DNA from: Candidatus Kosakonia sp. 282A-S69
Lineage (GTDB): Bacteria; Pseudomonadota; Gammaproteobacteria; Enterobacterales; Enterobacteriaceae
Direction: 5' to 3'
Assembly (NCBI RefSeq): GCF_029433855.1
Contig: NZ_JAROAU010000003.1
Coordinates: 241,934-305,933 of the forward strand
DNA length: 64,000 nt
Each line of letters opens with the position of its first letter. Position 1 is the first letter of the stretch. The notes beneath the pieces are model-generated. The model ran no database searches, was not told the origin of the DNA, and saw only the letters and a list, made by a program, of their open reading frames with translations. Shown here piece by piece: positions 8,083-15,556 of this stretch. The translations under genes and the position numbers were made by a program.

Positions 8083-10272
8083 TCAGAAAAGAACCGAATA
8101 ATTTACACCGAATGTCCGGCCACGACCTTTATAGGTATATAACCCTGGTGCGCCATAGGTTGGGCTATATAATCCCGGCGCACGCTGACCCCATGCGGTG
8201 GTGTACTCCTCATCCAGCAGGTTTTCCACGCTAAAGCTCACTTTGCCTACCGGCAGGGCGTAACTGCCGAGCATATCGACTGTGTTATAGCCATCGATGC
8301 GTTTGCCATCGGCGTCGGAGAGATCGAAGGTCTGGGTGCTTTGCAGACGCAGCGTCCAGTCGCCCGGCGCCCAGTTGATCCAGGCGCTCACTTTCGACGG
8401 GCTGGCGCTGTCGACGCTCAGTTTTTCCCACTTACCGTTGACTCGCGTCTCGGATTTGATGGCGTTAAAGTTGGCCCCGGTGCTCCACTCGCTGTCGGTA
8501 AAGAAGTAATCCACCTGACCCTCAACGCCATAAATACGGCGCTTATCATCATCAATATTGATAGTCATATCATTTTTATTGATGTTGATGGTTTTATCGG
8601 AGAGGGAGTAGTAGCCCGCAATCTGCGTGCGCAGGTTATCACCGGTATAGCGCCAGCCCAGTTCGTAGGCATTCACTTTTACGCCGTCCAGCTTCGAATC
8701 GTTGACATTGACGCTGTTCAGCAGGCGGTAGTGACCATCGACCAGTTGATAGGTACCGGCACCGTAATATTTCGCCAGGTCCGGGATCTCAAAGCCCTGC
8801 GAGAAGTTGAACCACAACTGCTGGCGGTCGGTCAGATGGCCGAGGATGCCAGCGTTAAACAGCAGGTTGTTGTAATCCGTTTTGCCGCCCGGTACGGCGT
8901 CCGCCGAGGTGGCTTTACCGCTGGCAATCGCCTGCTGCTGCGTGTAACCGACAAAATCGTCGACGCGGTTTTCGGTGTACTGGTAACGCACGCCGCCGCT
9001 CAGAGTGATGGCGTCAATGTCGTAACTGCTTTGCAGGAATGGCGCGATGTTAGTGATGCTGTAGCCCGGGTAGCGCTCGACCTTAAAGGTTTTATCCAGC
9101 TGCATTCCACCGCTGGCGGCGGCGCTGTTGAGATTAAAGAACTGCTGGTTGGCGTCGAAGTTTTCATGTTCGGCATCGATCCCCCAGGTCAGCGTCAGGT
9201 CATCAACCGGTTTGCTGTTGATGGTGAGCTTGCCGCCATAAAAGTCGGTCTTCTGCTGCGACGCGCCAATGCTGGAAACCCGGCCACTGGAGAGCGTCGG
9301 GAAGGGGTAAAACGCCAGGCTCTCGTCGCGATAGTAGATCTGCGCTACCACATCCTGGCCCCAGAAATCGGTGTTCGAGTATTGCAGATTAATCAGGTGG
9401 CGCTCGGTGCCCGGAATCCGGTCGGCATCAAGGTTGCCTTTGTTGTAGGCGGAGCCGGAGCCGGTCACCGCCGAGAAGTTCTCGCCTAAGAAGAGGCCAT
9501 GTTTCCCGTCCGACTCACTCTTAAAGTACTGCGTGGTGAGTTGTAATTGCTGGTGCTCATCGATATTGAGCGTACCGGTGCCCATCACATCAAGACGGTC
9601 AGAGTATTGCAGGCCGGTCTGGGTGTTATCGATGATCACCTCATCACCTTTGCCGTCATACCAGCCGCCGTAGCGCTGATACGCAACCGACAACCGCCCG
9701 GAGGCCTTATCATTACCGCCACTCACCGAGGCCGCGACGTTATCGTCATGATCGTTATGGCTATTAAAGCCGCTTTTGGTCCCGGTCTGGAACTCCACTT
9801 CCGTCTCCGGCTGCCCCTTTTTGGTGACGATATTGATCAGGCCACCGGTGCTGCCGCCGCCATAGAGCGAAGTGGCGCCGGAGATAATCTCAATACGCGA
9901 GATATTGAAGGGATCGATTGAATCAAGCTGGCGGCTGTCGGTGCGCGATGAGTTGAGGCGTACACCGTCAACCATCACCATCATTGAGCGCCCGCGCATA
10001 TTCATGCCGTAGTTGGTGCGCCCCTGGCTGCTGACATCCATTCCCGGAATAAGCTGCGCCAGCACCTCTTTTAACTCCTTGCCGCCCTGAACTTGCTGCT
10101 CAATTTCAGCCTGCTCAATGACCCAGGTGGTTTGCGCCATATCGGCGACGCTATGATTGGCGCGGCTTGCAGCCACTACCAGCGTCTCCTCTTTAGCGTC
10201 TTGCGCCGCAGCCTGCGCGGATAACATCATCAACAAACAGGGGTTAATAGCCCAAAGGTAACGATTTTTCAT
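8083..10272 (-). CDS. iutA: Ferric aerobactin outer-membrane receptor IutA
   Basis: TonB-dependent receptor of 729 aa, close to the usual length of IutA. A signal peptide (about residues 1-23, ending SAQAAAQ) precedes a TonB box (EETLVVAA), the plug domain (to about 160, with SRIEIISGATSLYGGGSTGG) and a 22-strand barrel ending in the aromatic YSVLF. Identity to IutA is evident in AEMAQTTWVIE-like and QLIPGMDVSSQGRTNYGMNM segments and in LINIVTKKGQPETEVEF. It imports ferric aerobactin with TonB/ExbBD. No iucABCD synthesis genes are next to it, so it may be used for xenosiderophore uptake, or the iuc genes lie elsewhere. A Fur-box-like sequence lies about 80 bases upstream. Confidence 0.93.
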   Translation of the reverse strand: MKNRYLWAINPCLLMMLSAQAAAQDAKEETLVVAASRANHSVADMAQTTWVIEQAEIEQQVQGGKELKEVLAQLIPGMDVSSQGRTNYGMNMRGRSMMVMVDGVRLNSSRTDSRQLDSIDPFNISRIEIISGATSLYGGGSTGGLINIVTKKGQPETEVEFQTGTKSGFNSHNDHDDNVAASVSGGNDKASGRLSVAYQRYGGWYDGKGDEVIIDNTQTGLQYSDRLDVMGTGTLNIDEHQQLQLTTQYFKSESDGKHGLFLGENFSAVTGSGSAYNKGNLDADRIPGTERHLINLQYSNTDFWGQDVVAQIYYRDESLAFYPFPTLSSGRVSSIGASQQKTDFYGGKLTINSKPVDDLTLTWGIDAEHENFDANQQFFNLNSAAASGGMQLDKTFKVERYPGYSITNIAPFLQSSYDIDAITLSGGVRYQYTENRVDDFVGYTQQQAIASGKATSADAVPGGKTDYNNLLFNAGILGHLTDRQQLWFNFSQGFEIPDLAKYYGAGTYQLVDGHYRLLNSVNVNDSKLDGVKVNAYELGWRYTGDNLRTQIAGYYSLSDKTININKNDMTINIDDDKRRIYGVEGQVDYFFTDSEWSTGANFNAIKSETRVNGKWEKLSVDSASPSKVSAWINWAPGDWTLRLQSTQTFDLSDADGKRIDGYNTVDMLGSYALPVGKVSFSVENLLDEEYTTAWGQRAPGLYSPTYGAPGLYTYKGRGRTFGVNYSVLF

Positions 10273-10353
10273 TCTTATAACGTTCCTGATAATGCAGGTG
10301 AGGATGACCGGAACCGGTCAGGTAAGCACCGCTCTCATGTTGAGAGTAATTAT

Positions 10354-10372
10354 CAAGATGATATGAATTATC
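10354..10372 (-). promoter_or_regulatory. Fur box-like operator of iutA
   Basis: Read on the minus strand, GATAATTCATATCATCTTG matches the 19-bp Fur consensus GATAATGATAATCATTATC at 12 or so positions, including the full first hexamer, and it overlaps a further GATAATTA repeat. Its position about 80-100 bases upstream of iutA suits iron repression. Inference from consensus only. Confidence 0.6.
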
Positions 10373-10573
10373 GTTACCAAGTAAACAGTTTATGTAAAAA
10401 AATTATGCCTAACCTGGTGATTTGGCTACTAATTTTAAGAGGTTGTTTCCTGGGGAGTTTAATGGCGTGCACGAAAAGACCGGCGCGAACGGTAATGTCG
10501 CCCGGTATTATGTGTGCTCTAAGATTTAATTACAGCGGTCGAAGCGGAGCAGAAAAGCGTATTTGCAGGTTTA

Positions 10574-10801
10574 TCAGCGCCTGTTTTTGTTATTTTTTTC
10601 TTTAAAATCTGCAATCGCCTGATTGATGTTTTCCGTGGCAAAGGTGTCAACTTTTTCTCCGTCCAAAAAGACTTCGTAATGTCCGGAAACATATTTAAAG
10701 GTGAACATCTTATCCTGGTAGCGAAGGCGTTTTTCCTTTACTGATAAGCCCCTGATGCGCATAGCGACGCGGGCCATCGTGTCTATCTTTTTATTTTTCA
10801 T
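10574..10801 (-). CDS. Small hypothetical basic protein (75 aa)
   Basis: Encodes a Lys/Arg-rich soluble protein with the compact core QDKMFTFKYVSGHYEVFLDG, followed by an amphipathic helix (INQAIADFKEKNNKN). The ATG at 10801 has no strong ribosome binding site; an internal Met nine residues in is an alternative start. Composition and codon pattern look protein-like, but I do not recognise a family and there is no operon partner: iutA begins 300 bases downstream in the same direction. Confidence 0.5.
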   Translation of the reverse strand: MKNKKIDTMARVAMRIRGLSVKEKRLRYQDKMFTFKYVSGHYEVFLDGEKVDTFATENINQAIADFKEKNNKNRR

Positions 10802-11334
10802 GATTATTTTACTTACCGTTGCAGGTTGAGTCCGCGTTCAAATATTGAAACCACGTCGGGCAATGTTAATTTTTTACCGACTCAAAAGAAAGCAAAGGTT
10901 GCCAGAAAAGCACACCTGAGGCCAGTTAAAATATCTTCTTATGATTTAAGGTCTTTTTAGCCAATTAATCAACCTGCTTGCATATATAGCTGCATTCAGA
11001 AACAACCTGGTCGGGCAGGAATAAATTCTCTCCTCTATCGTGATAATAGTTTTGATTCTCGTTTAAGTAATCTGCCTGATAAGTTTGAGTTTGATCTCAA
11101 AACAGCGTTTTAAAATTCGCAAACGCTTTTTACTCACCTATGCTGGTGTAAAAAATTAAAAGCATTACAGCCCGTTAAGCCGACTCTCCTTTCTGATTTG
11201 GACAGAGGCCGCTATTTGCCAGAAACAGATCCTGATTCAACCGGCGCGCCGCGCTGGCATAGCGTCATATCTGGCAGATCTGCGCCCTGGCTGCATCAAC
11301 TGCCCATGTCCAAAAACCTACCAAGGAGAGAATA
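10802..11334. other. Intergenic region upstream of the pectinesterase gene
   Basis: About 530 AT-rich bases between two divergent genes. Besides the CRP-like site annotated separately, no gene or RNA was recognised. The length suggests complex regulation of the pectinesterase gene, which in soft-rot bacteria depends on CRP and KdgR; I could not identify a convincing KdgR operator by eye. Confidence 0.45.
11084..11101 (+). promoter_or_regulatory. CRP-like palindrome upstream of pectinesterase
   Basis: TTTGAGTTTGATCTCAAA is an inverted repeat that fits the CRP core TGTGA-N6-TCACA with one mismatch in each half and correct spacing. It lies about 235 bases before the pectinesterase start. Catabolite control would be expected for pectin use, but the distance is large and the site is only a consensus match. 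Confidence 0.35.
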
Positions 11335-12411
11335 ATGAAAACCCTGCACTGCTCCGCACTGCTGCTGGCCTGCCTGAGCGCCAGCGCGCAAGCGGCCGAG
11401 TGGAACGCCGTGGTATCGCCCACGCCGAAGGCCGGTGAGTTTTCCACTATCGGCCAGGCGCTCGACGCCGCCCCGCAGAACGGCACACCGTGGCGCATTC
11501 TGATTAAAGAGGGGCGCTGGCATGAGCGGCTGGTGATTGAAAAGCCCGTCACGCTGGTCGGGCAATCGACGGCGGGCACAGTGATTGAGGCCAATACGCC
11601 CGCGGGTGCGCTGGATGAGCAGGGGCAGAAGCTCGGCACCGGGCGCACCAGCACCGTAGAGATCCGAGCCAGCGGCGTGACGCTGGAGCACCTCACTATT
11701 CGCAATACTTTCGATTTTCCCGCCAACGCCGCGCTGCCGGAAGGCGATGCGAAGAAGTTAAAAGATACCCAGGCGGTGGCGCTGATGGTGGCAGAAGGGG
11801 CAGACAGAGCGCGCTTTCGCCACGTTCGCCTTGAGGGTTACCAGGACACCTTCTACAGCAAGCAGGGTAGCCGCAGCTACTTCACCGACTGTGCCATCAG
11901 CGGCCATGTCGATTTTATCTTTGGCCCCGGTATCGCGGTGTTCGATCGCTGCGAAATCATCGCCCGTAACCGTCATGACACCGCACCGCCGTATGGTTAC
12001 CTCACCGCGCCTGCCACCCAGGCCGACGAGCGGTTTGGTCTGTTTATTATCAACAGTAAGTTGAGCAAAGAGCCGGGCGTGCCGGCGAAAAGCTTTGCGC
12101 TGGGCCGTCCCTGGCACCCGACCACCCAGTTTAGTGACGGGCGTTATGCCGACCCTAACGCCATTGGCCTGGCGGCGATTATCAATAGCGAGATTGATGA
12201 CCATATCTACGGCTGGGACAAGATGTCCGGCAAAGATAAAAACGGCGACAAAATATGGTTTTACCCGCAGGACAGCCGCTTTTATGAGGCCAGTAACCGC
12301 GGGCCAGGTGCCGGGCAGGGGGGTGAGCGCTATCAACTAAGCGAGGCGGACGCCGCGCAGTATAACGTGGCGGCGATCTTTGACGGCTGGGAGCGCGCTC
12401 TTCTGCAATAA
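11335..12411 (+). CDS. Secreted pectinesterase (pectin methylesterase)
   Basis: Carbohydrate esterase family 8 enzyme of 358 aa that removes methyl groups from pectin. A signal peptide (MKTLHCSALLLACLSASAQA, residues 1-20) is followed by the right-handed beta-helix. The family motifs are present: the pectinesterase Gln/Asp segment GYQDTFYS (about residue 170), GHVDFIFGPG with the second catalytic Asp (about 195), and LGRPWHP with the substrate-binding Arg (about 262). It resembles PemA/PemB of soft-rot bacteria. The ATG at 11335 has AAGGAG ten bases before it. It stands alone; a GPH-type sugar symporter lies 6 kb downstream. It suggests contact with plant cell walls. Confidence 0.92.
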   Translation: MKTLHCSALLLACLSASAQAAEWNAVVSPTPKAGEFSTIGQALDAAPQNGTPWRILIKEGRWHERLVIEKPVTLVGQSTAGTVIEANTPAGALDEQGQKLGTGRTSTVEIRASGVTLEHLTIRNTFDFPANAALPEGDAKKLKDTQAVALMVAEGADRARFRHVRLEGYQDTFYSKQGSRSYFTDCAISGHVDFIFGPGIAVFDRCEIIARNRHDTAPPYGYLTAPATQADERFGLFIINSKLSKEPGVPAKSFALGRPWHPTTQFSDGRYADPNAIGLAAIINSEIDDHIYGWDKMSGKDKNGDKIWFYPQDSRFYEASNRGPGAGQGGERYQLSEADAAQYNVAAIFDGWERALLQ

Positions 12412-12418
12412 GCGACGT

Positions 12419-12437
12419 TGCCCCCATTTTGGGGGCA
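12419..12437 (+). terminator. Terminator hairpin after pectinesterase
   Basis: TGCCCCC (12419-12425), loop ATTTT, GGGGGCA (12431-12437), beginning eight bases beyond the stop codon and followed by TCGTTTA. A GC-rich stem with a short T-stretch, in the right place for an intrinsic terminator. Confidence 0.65.
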
Positions 12438-12519
12438 TCGTTTAGCGTTGCCGAATAAATAATTACATTTACTGGCTATGCTGGTTTCATTTTTATCGCG
12501 TTTTTATTTTTTATAAATA

Positions 12520-12535
12520 CACTCCTTATGGAGTA
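12520..12535 (+). promoter_or_regulatory. NarL-type 7-2-7 site upstream of yeaR
   Basis: CACTCCTTATGGAGTA is an inverted pair of NarL heptamers separated by two bases. It matches TACYYMT-NN-AKRRGTA at 6 of 7 positions in each half. In E. coli the yeaR-yoaG promoter is activated by NarL in response to nitrate from exactly this kind of site (established knowledge), so conservation here supports both the gene calls and nitrate control. Confidence 0.7.
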
Positions 12536-12563
12536 TAAAAAGTAGCACGAAATAGGTTTAAAG

Positions 12564-12575
12564 AAGATTTATCTT
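12564..12575 (+). promoter_or_regulatory. AAGAT-N2-ATCTT palindrome, possible NsrR site
   Basis: A perfect 5-2-5 inverted repeat between the NarL-like site and yeaR. NsrR half sites contain AAGATG-like elements and NsrR represses yeaR in E. coli, but the arms here are closer together than in the usual 11-1-11 site, so the assignment is weak. Confidence 0.25.
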
Positions 12576-12697
12576 ATCAACTTGAAATAACATTCATAAA
12601 AAACAGTCGATATTTTTTTAAACAGGTATATGCTATCCAGCATATTATTTTTCCCCTCCCGGCAACGACAGCGGCTGAGATAAAAAGAGGATGAAAT

Positions 12698-13030
12698 ATG
12701 CAACGCATTGCCATACCCGTGAATTATGTCCACACTCGCACCACCCCTTTCTGGACAAAAGAGACGGCGCCGGCCTCCATCTGGAAACGCCATCTTGATG
12801 CCGGTACCCGGCCTGGTGTCTACCCCCGTTTAAGCGTGCAGCGCGGCGCGATCCGCTACTACGGCTATGCCGATGAGACCAGCCCGCAACCGGTGGAAAC
12901 CCTGACCATCCACGCCGGGGAGTTCGGCGTCTTCCCGCCTGAAAAATGGCACAATATCGAGGCGCTCAGTGATGACACCGTGTTCAGCGTCGATTTCTAT
13001 GTTGATCCCAAAATTCTGATTGAAGGTTGA
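12698..13030 (+). CDS. yeaR: YeaR-like DUF1971 / TehB-N cupin protein
   Basis: Small cytoplasmic cupin-like protein (110 aa; E. coli YeaR 119 aa). Conserved segments include YVHTRTTPFWTKETAPASI, GTRPGVYPRLSVQRGAIRYYGYADE and FPPEKWHNIEALSDDT, the last with the cupin His. In E. coli yeaR is strongly induced by nitrate, nitrite and nitric oxide; the biochemical role is unknown. ATG at 12698 follows AGAGGATGAA. It leads a three-gene operon with a YoaG-like gene 10 bases downstream and a second DUF1971 gene. A NarL-like site lies upstream. Confidence 0.88.
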   Translation: MQRIAIPVNYVHTRTTPFWTKETAPASIWKRHLDAGTRPGVYPRLSVQRGAIRYYGYADETSPQPVETLTIHAGEFGVFPPEKWHNIEALSDDTVFSVDFYVDPKILIEG

Positions 13031-13040
13031 GGTAGCAATT

Positions 13041-13379
13041 ATGGATAGAGAAAATAGAGGTTATTCACTCTCGGTTTGCCATCAGGAAAGCGGTAAAACA
13101 GAGCAGAAAGTTTATTTAAAGCCGATGTCACTCTACGTTCCTGATATTGCGAATCAGGCCGTTACTGAACTGGTTGCAAAATTAAATCTCTCTTCCGACC
13201 ATAGCGGTGAATATACGCTTACCGTCACCAATAATAATAATGGTGTCTCGGTCGATAAAGATTTCAGCGACCTCAGTGAACTGACCGATCCCCTTATTAC
13301 GGCGGATGCGGTAAAAGATCTGATTAATATCGTCCGCGGCTATGAATCGGATGAAGAGACCAACGTATGCGGCTGGTAA
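13041..13379 (+). CDS. yoaG: YoaG-like (DUF1869) protein, longer form
   Basis: The C-terminal part (YTLTVTNNNNGVSVD ... VKDLINIVRGYESDEETNVCGW) follows E. coli YoaG, including the terminal CGW. E. coli YoaG has only 60 residues; this one has 112. The extra N-terminal half (YSLSVCHQESGKTEQKVYL, then a VPDIANQAVTELVAKLNL helix) resembles a second, diverged copy of the same beta-beta-alpha unit, so the protein may be an internal duplication. Start chosen at ATG 13041 after GAGGTAG; the frame is open from 13020 but overlaps yeaR. Function unknown; nitrate/NO-linked by operon context. Confidence 0.8.
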   Translation: MDRENRGYSLSVCHQESGKTEQKVYLKPMSLYVPDIANQAVTELVAKLNLSSDHSGEYTLTVTNNNNGVSVDKDFSDLSELTDPLITADAVKDLINIVRGYESDEETNVCGW

Positions 13380-13392
13380 CCGGAGGCTAACA

Positions 13393-13749
13393 ATGACGCA
13401 GTTTATTCCACTCCATTTTCGCCACACCCGCACAACGCCCTTCTGGACGAAAGAGACGGTGCCGCAGGTGCTTCTGACGCACCATAACACTAAGAAAGGG
13501 GTCTATGGCCGTCTGTCGGTGATGCAGGGCGCGGTGAAATATATCGGTTTTGCCAGTGAACATGAGGCCACCCCGGAGAGCGAGGTGGTGATCGAAGCGG
13601 GGCAGTTTGGCATCAGCCCGCCGGAGTACTGGCACCGGGTTGAACTGTTGACCGATGACACTTACTTCAATCTCGATTTTTTCGCCGATCCTGGTGCCGC
13701 GCTTGATGGCAAAGGCATCAATCAGGTCGTCAATACCCACCGCCGTTAA
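13393..13749 (+). CDS. Second YeaR-like DUF1971 protein
   Basis: 118-residue paralogue of the first gene of the operon: FRHTRTTPFWTKETVPQVL, GVYGRLSVMQGAVKYIGF, ISPPEYWHRVELLTDDTYFN. The His of the WH motif is kept. ATG at 13393 has GGAGG upstream and lies 13 bases after the yoaG-like stop, so it belongs to the same transcript. E. coli has yeaR-yoaG only; a third gene of this type is extra here. The two DUF1971 proteins may form a heteromer or act on different ligands; nothing in the sequence decides that. Confidence 0.82.
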   Translation: MTQFIPLHFRHTRTTPFWTKETVPQVLLTHHNTKKGVYGRLSVMQGAVKYIGFASEHEATPESEVVIEAGQFGISPPEYWHRVELLTDDTYFNLDFFADPGAALDGKGINQVVNTHRR

Positions 13750-13756
13750 GGGCTCT

Positions 13757-13776
13757 GCGCCCGAGTCCTCGGGCGC
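13757..13776. terminator. Hairpin between yeaR-like operon and budR
   Basis: GCGCCCGA, loop GTCC, TCGGGCGC: an 8-bp GC stem in the 27 bases between the convergent ends of the operon and budR. It is followed by TTAAAA on the plus strand; a likely shared terminator. Confidence 0.6.
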
Positions 13777-14649
13777 TTAAAAGTGATCGATAAACCGCCT
13801 GACCGCAGGCGAGCGTTCGAACTTGCGCCACGCCAGCGCCACATCGGTTTTCAGCGTATTTCCCGCCATCGAATGAAATGTCACCATCGGATGACCAAAG
13901 CAGGCCATCGACTGCGGAATGATGGCAAAGCCGAAACCGGCGGCCACCATGCTCAGGGATGAGGAGAACTGCGAGGCCTGATGGGCATTCTCCATCTCCA
14001 CACCGGCACGCAGGCAGGCGTTGTAGATCAGCTCATACAGCCCCGGCGATACCGCCTGCGGAAAGAGAATCAGCGGCGTGTTCTGCAACTCGCTGAGTGC
14101 AATATCCGCCTTCGCCGCCAGCGGATGAGTGCGGTGCAGGGCAATCAGCATCGGCTCCTCATCCACCAGCTTCAGGCTAAAGGTTTTGCTGCTTTCGCAC
14201 GGCAGGCGCACGAATGCAACGTCAATTAACCCCTCATCCAGGCCGTGGATCAGCGTCGCCATATTGTCCTCTTTCTGATAGAGCGCCACCTTTGGGTAGT
14301 CGCGCTGAAACTGGCGCAGCACCGAGAAAAAGTGGGTATGGAAAGCGTTGGAGCTGGTCACGCCAAGGTTGAGCTTGCCGTTAATCCCCCGGGCGATGCC
14401 CTTCGCTTTTTCCAGCGCTGCATCGCTCATCGCAAGGATATGGCAGGCATCATCATAAAAGGCCTCGCCAGCCTCGGTGAGCGTGACGCCGCGCGTCTGG
14501 CGATGGAACAACGGGGTGCCCACCTCTTGTTCAAGACGACGAATCTGTTGGCTTAATGGCGGCTGCGACATACCGAGCATTTCCGCTGCGCGCGTGAAGT
14601 GTTGCGTCTGGGCAACGGCGACAAAATAACGTAAATAACGAAGTTCCAT
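13777..14649 (-). CDS. budR: LysR-type regulator of the butanediol operon (BudR)
   Basis: LysR-family protein of 290 aa with an N-terminal winged helix-turn-helix (MELRYLRYFVAVAQTQHFTR, AAEMLGMSQPPLSQQIRRLE, residues 1-60) and a C-terminal effector domain (about 90-290). It is divergent from budA with about 100 bases between, the classic arrangement of budR/alsR regulators, which activate acetoin and 2,3-butanediol formation in response to acetate and low pH (family knowledge). The start ATG at 14649 is the only good candidate because the LysR family begins MELRxLRYF. Confidence 0.9.
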   Translation of the reverse strand: MELRYLRYFVAVAQTQHFTRAAEMLGMSQPPLSQQIRRLEQEVGTPLFHRQTRGVTLTEAGEAFYDDACHILAMSDAALEKAKGIARGINGKLNLGVTSSNAFHTHFFSVLRQFQRDYPKVALYQKEDNMATLIHGLDEGLIDVAFVRLPCESSKTFSLKLVDEEPMLIALHRTHPLAAKADIALSELQNTPLILFPQAVSPGLYELIYNACLRAGVEMENAHQASQFSSSLSMVAAGFGFAIIPQSMACFGHPMVTFHSMAGNTLKTDVALAWRKFERSPAVRRFIDHF

Positions 14650-14753
14650 ATCTAAAACATCTTAAACCCTCATGTTTTCTATATTGGAATCCCCCGCTGA
14701 AACGAGTCAATATTTAATCAGCTTTTCTAATCGTCTCTACAGTGGGGGAAAAG
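14650..14753. promoter_or_regulatory. Shared budR/budA promoter-operator region
   Basis: About 100 bases between the divergent starts, AT-rich in the parts nearest each gene. LysR regulators bind such intervals and act on both genes. GTGGGGGA just before budA is its ribosome binding site. No single operator could be assigned confidently by eye. Confidence 0.55.
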
Positions 14754-15536
14754 ATGATGAGTGACGCAACTGATTGTTCTTGCGAGGGAAATCTACGAAA
14801 CACAATTCGTGCTTTTTCTGAAAGCAAGCCAAACGGCGTGATATATCAAACATCGCTAATGAGTGCGCTACTTAGCGGCGTTTATGAAGGGAATACCACG
14901 ATTAAGGATCTACTTAGTCATGGTGATTTTGGTCTGGGTACATTTAATGAGCTTGATGGTGAATTAATTGCCTTTAACAGCGAAGTGTACCAATTACGTT
15001 CCGATGGCAGCGCCCGCGCCGCGAAGCCGGAGCAGAAAACCCCTTTTGCGGTAATGACCTGGTTCAAACCGCAATACCGCCACGTGTTTGAGGAACCCAT
15101 TAGCCGCCAGGCGCTGCATGAGGTGATTGATCGGCAGATTCCGTCCGACAACCTCTTTTGCGCCCTGCGTATCGACGGTCACTTCCGCCATGCGCATACC
15201 CGCACCGTGCCGCGCCAGACGCCGCCCTACCGCGCGATGACCGATGTGCTCGACGATCAGCCGGTCTTCCGTTTTAACGGCCGCGACGGTGTGCTGGTCG
15301 GCTTCCGCACCCCGCAACATATGCAGGGGATCAATGTGGCGGGTTACCACGAACACTTTATTACCGACGATCGCCATGGTGGCGGTCATCTCCTCGACTA
15401 CCAGCTGGATCACGGCACGCTGACGTTTGGTGAAATCCATCAACTGATGATCGATCTCCCTGCCGATGAAGCCTTCCTGAAAGCGGATCTGCACCCGGAT
15501 AACCTGGACGCCGCCATCCGTTCGGTTGAGAACTAA
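14754..15536 (+). CDS. budA: Alpha-acetolactate decarboxylase
   Basis: Converts 2-acetolactate to (R)-acetoin in the cytoplasm. 260 aa from ATG 14754 (GGGGG at -6); a GTG at 14742 is a less likely start. Highly conserved blocks: YQTSLMSALLSGVYEGNTTI, HGDFGLGTFNELDGELIAFN, FCALRIDGHFRHAHTRTVPR with the zinc-binding HAH histidines, and VAGYHEHFITDDRHGGGHLL with the third His. First gene of budABC; budB follows after 20 bases. Part of mixed-acid/neutral fermentation typical of Klebsiella, Enterobacter and Serratia. Confidence 0.96.
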   Translation: MMSDATDCSCEGNLRNTIRAFSESKPNGVIYQTSLMSALLSGVYEGNTTIKDLLSHGDFGLGTFNELDGELIAFNSEVYQLRSDGSARAAKPEQKTPFAVMTWFKPQYRHVFEEPISRQALHEVIDRQIPSDNLFCALRIDGHFRHAHTRTVPRQTPPYRAMTDVLDDQPVFRFNGRDGVLVGFRTPQHMQGINVAGYHEHFITDDRHGGGHLLDYQLDHGTLTFGEIHQLMIDLPADEAFLKADLHPDNLDAAIRSVEN

Positions 15537-15556
15537 GTGATGTAAAGGAGTAGTGT

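Noticed and set aside
8341-9489. 382-aa open frame antisense to iutA
   Set aside because: Shadow frame of a GC-rich conserved gene; no homology or start signal.
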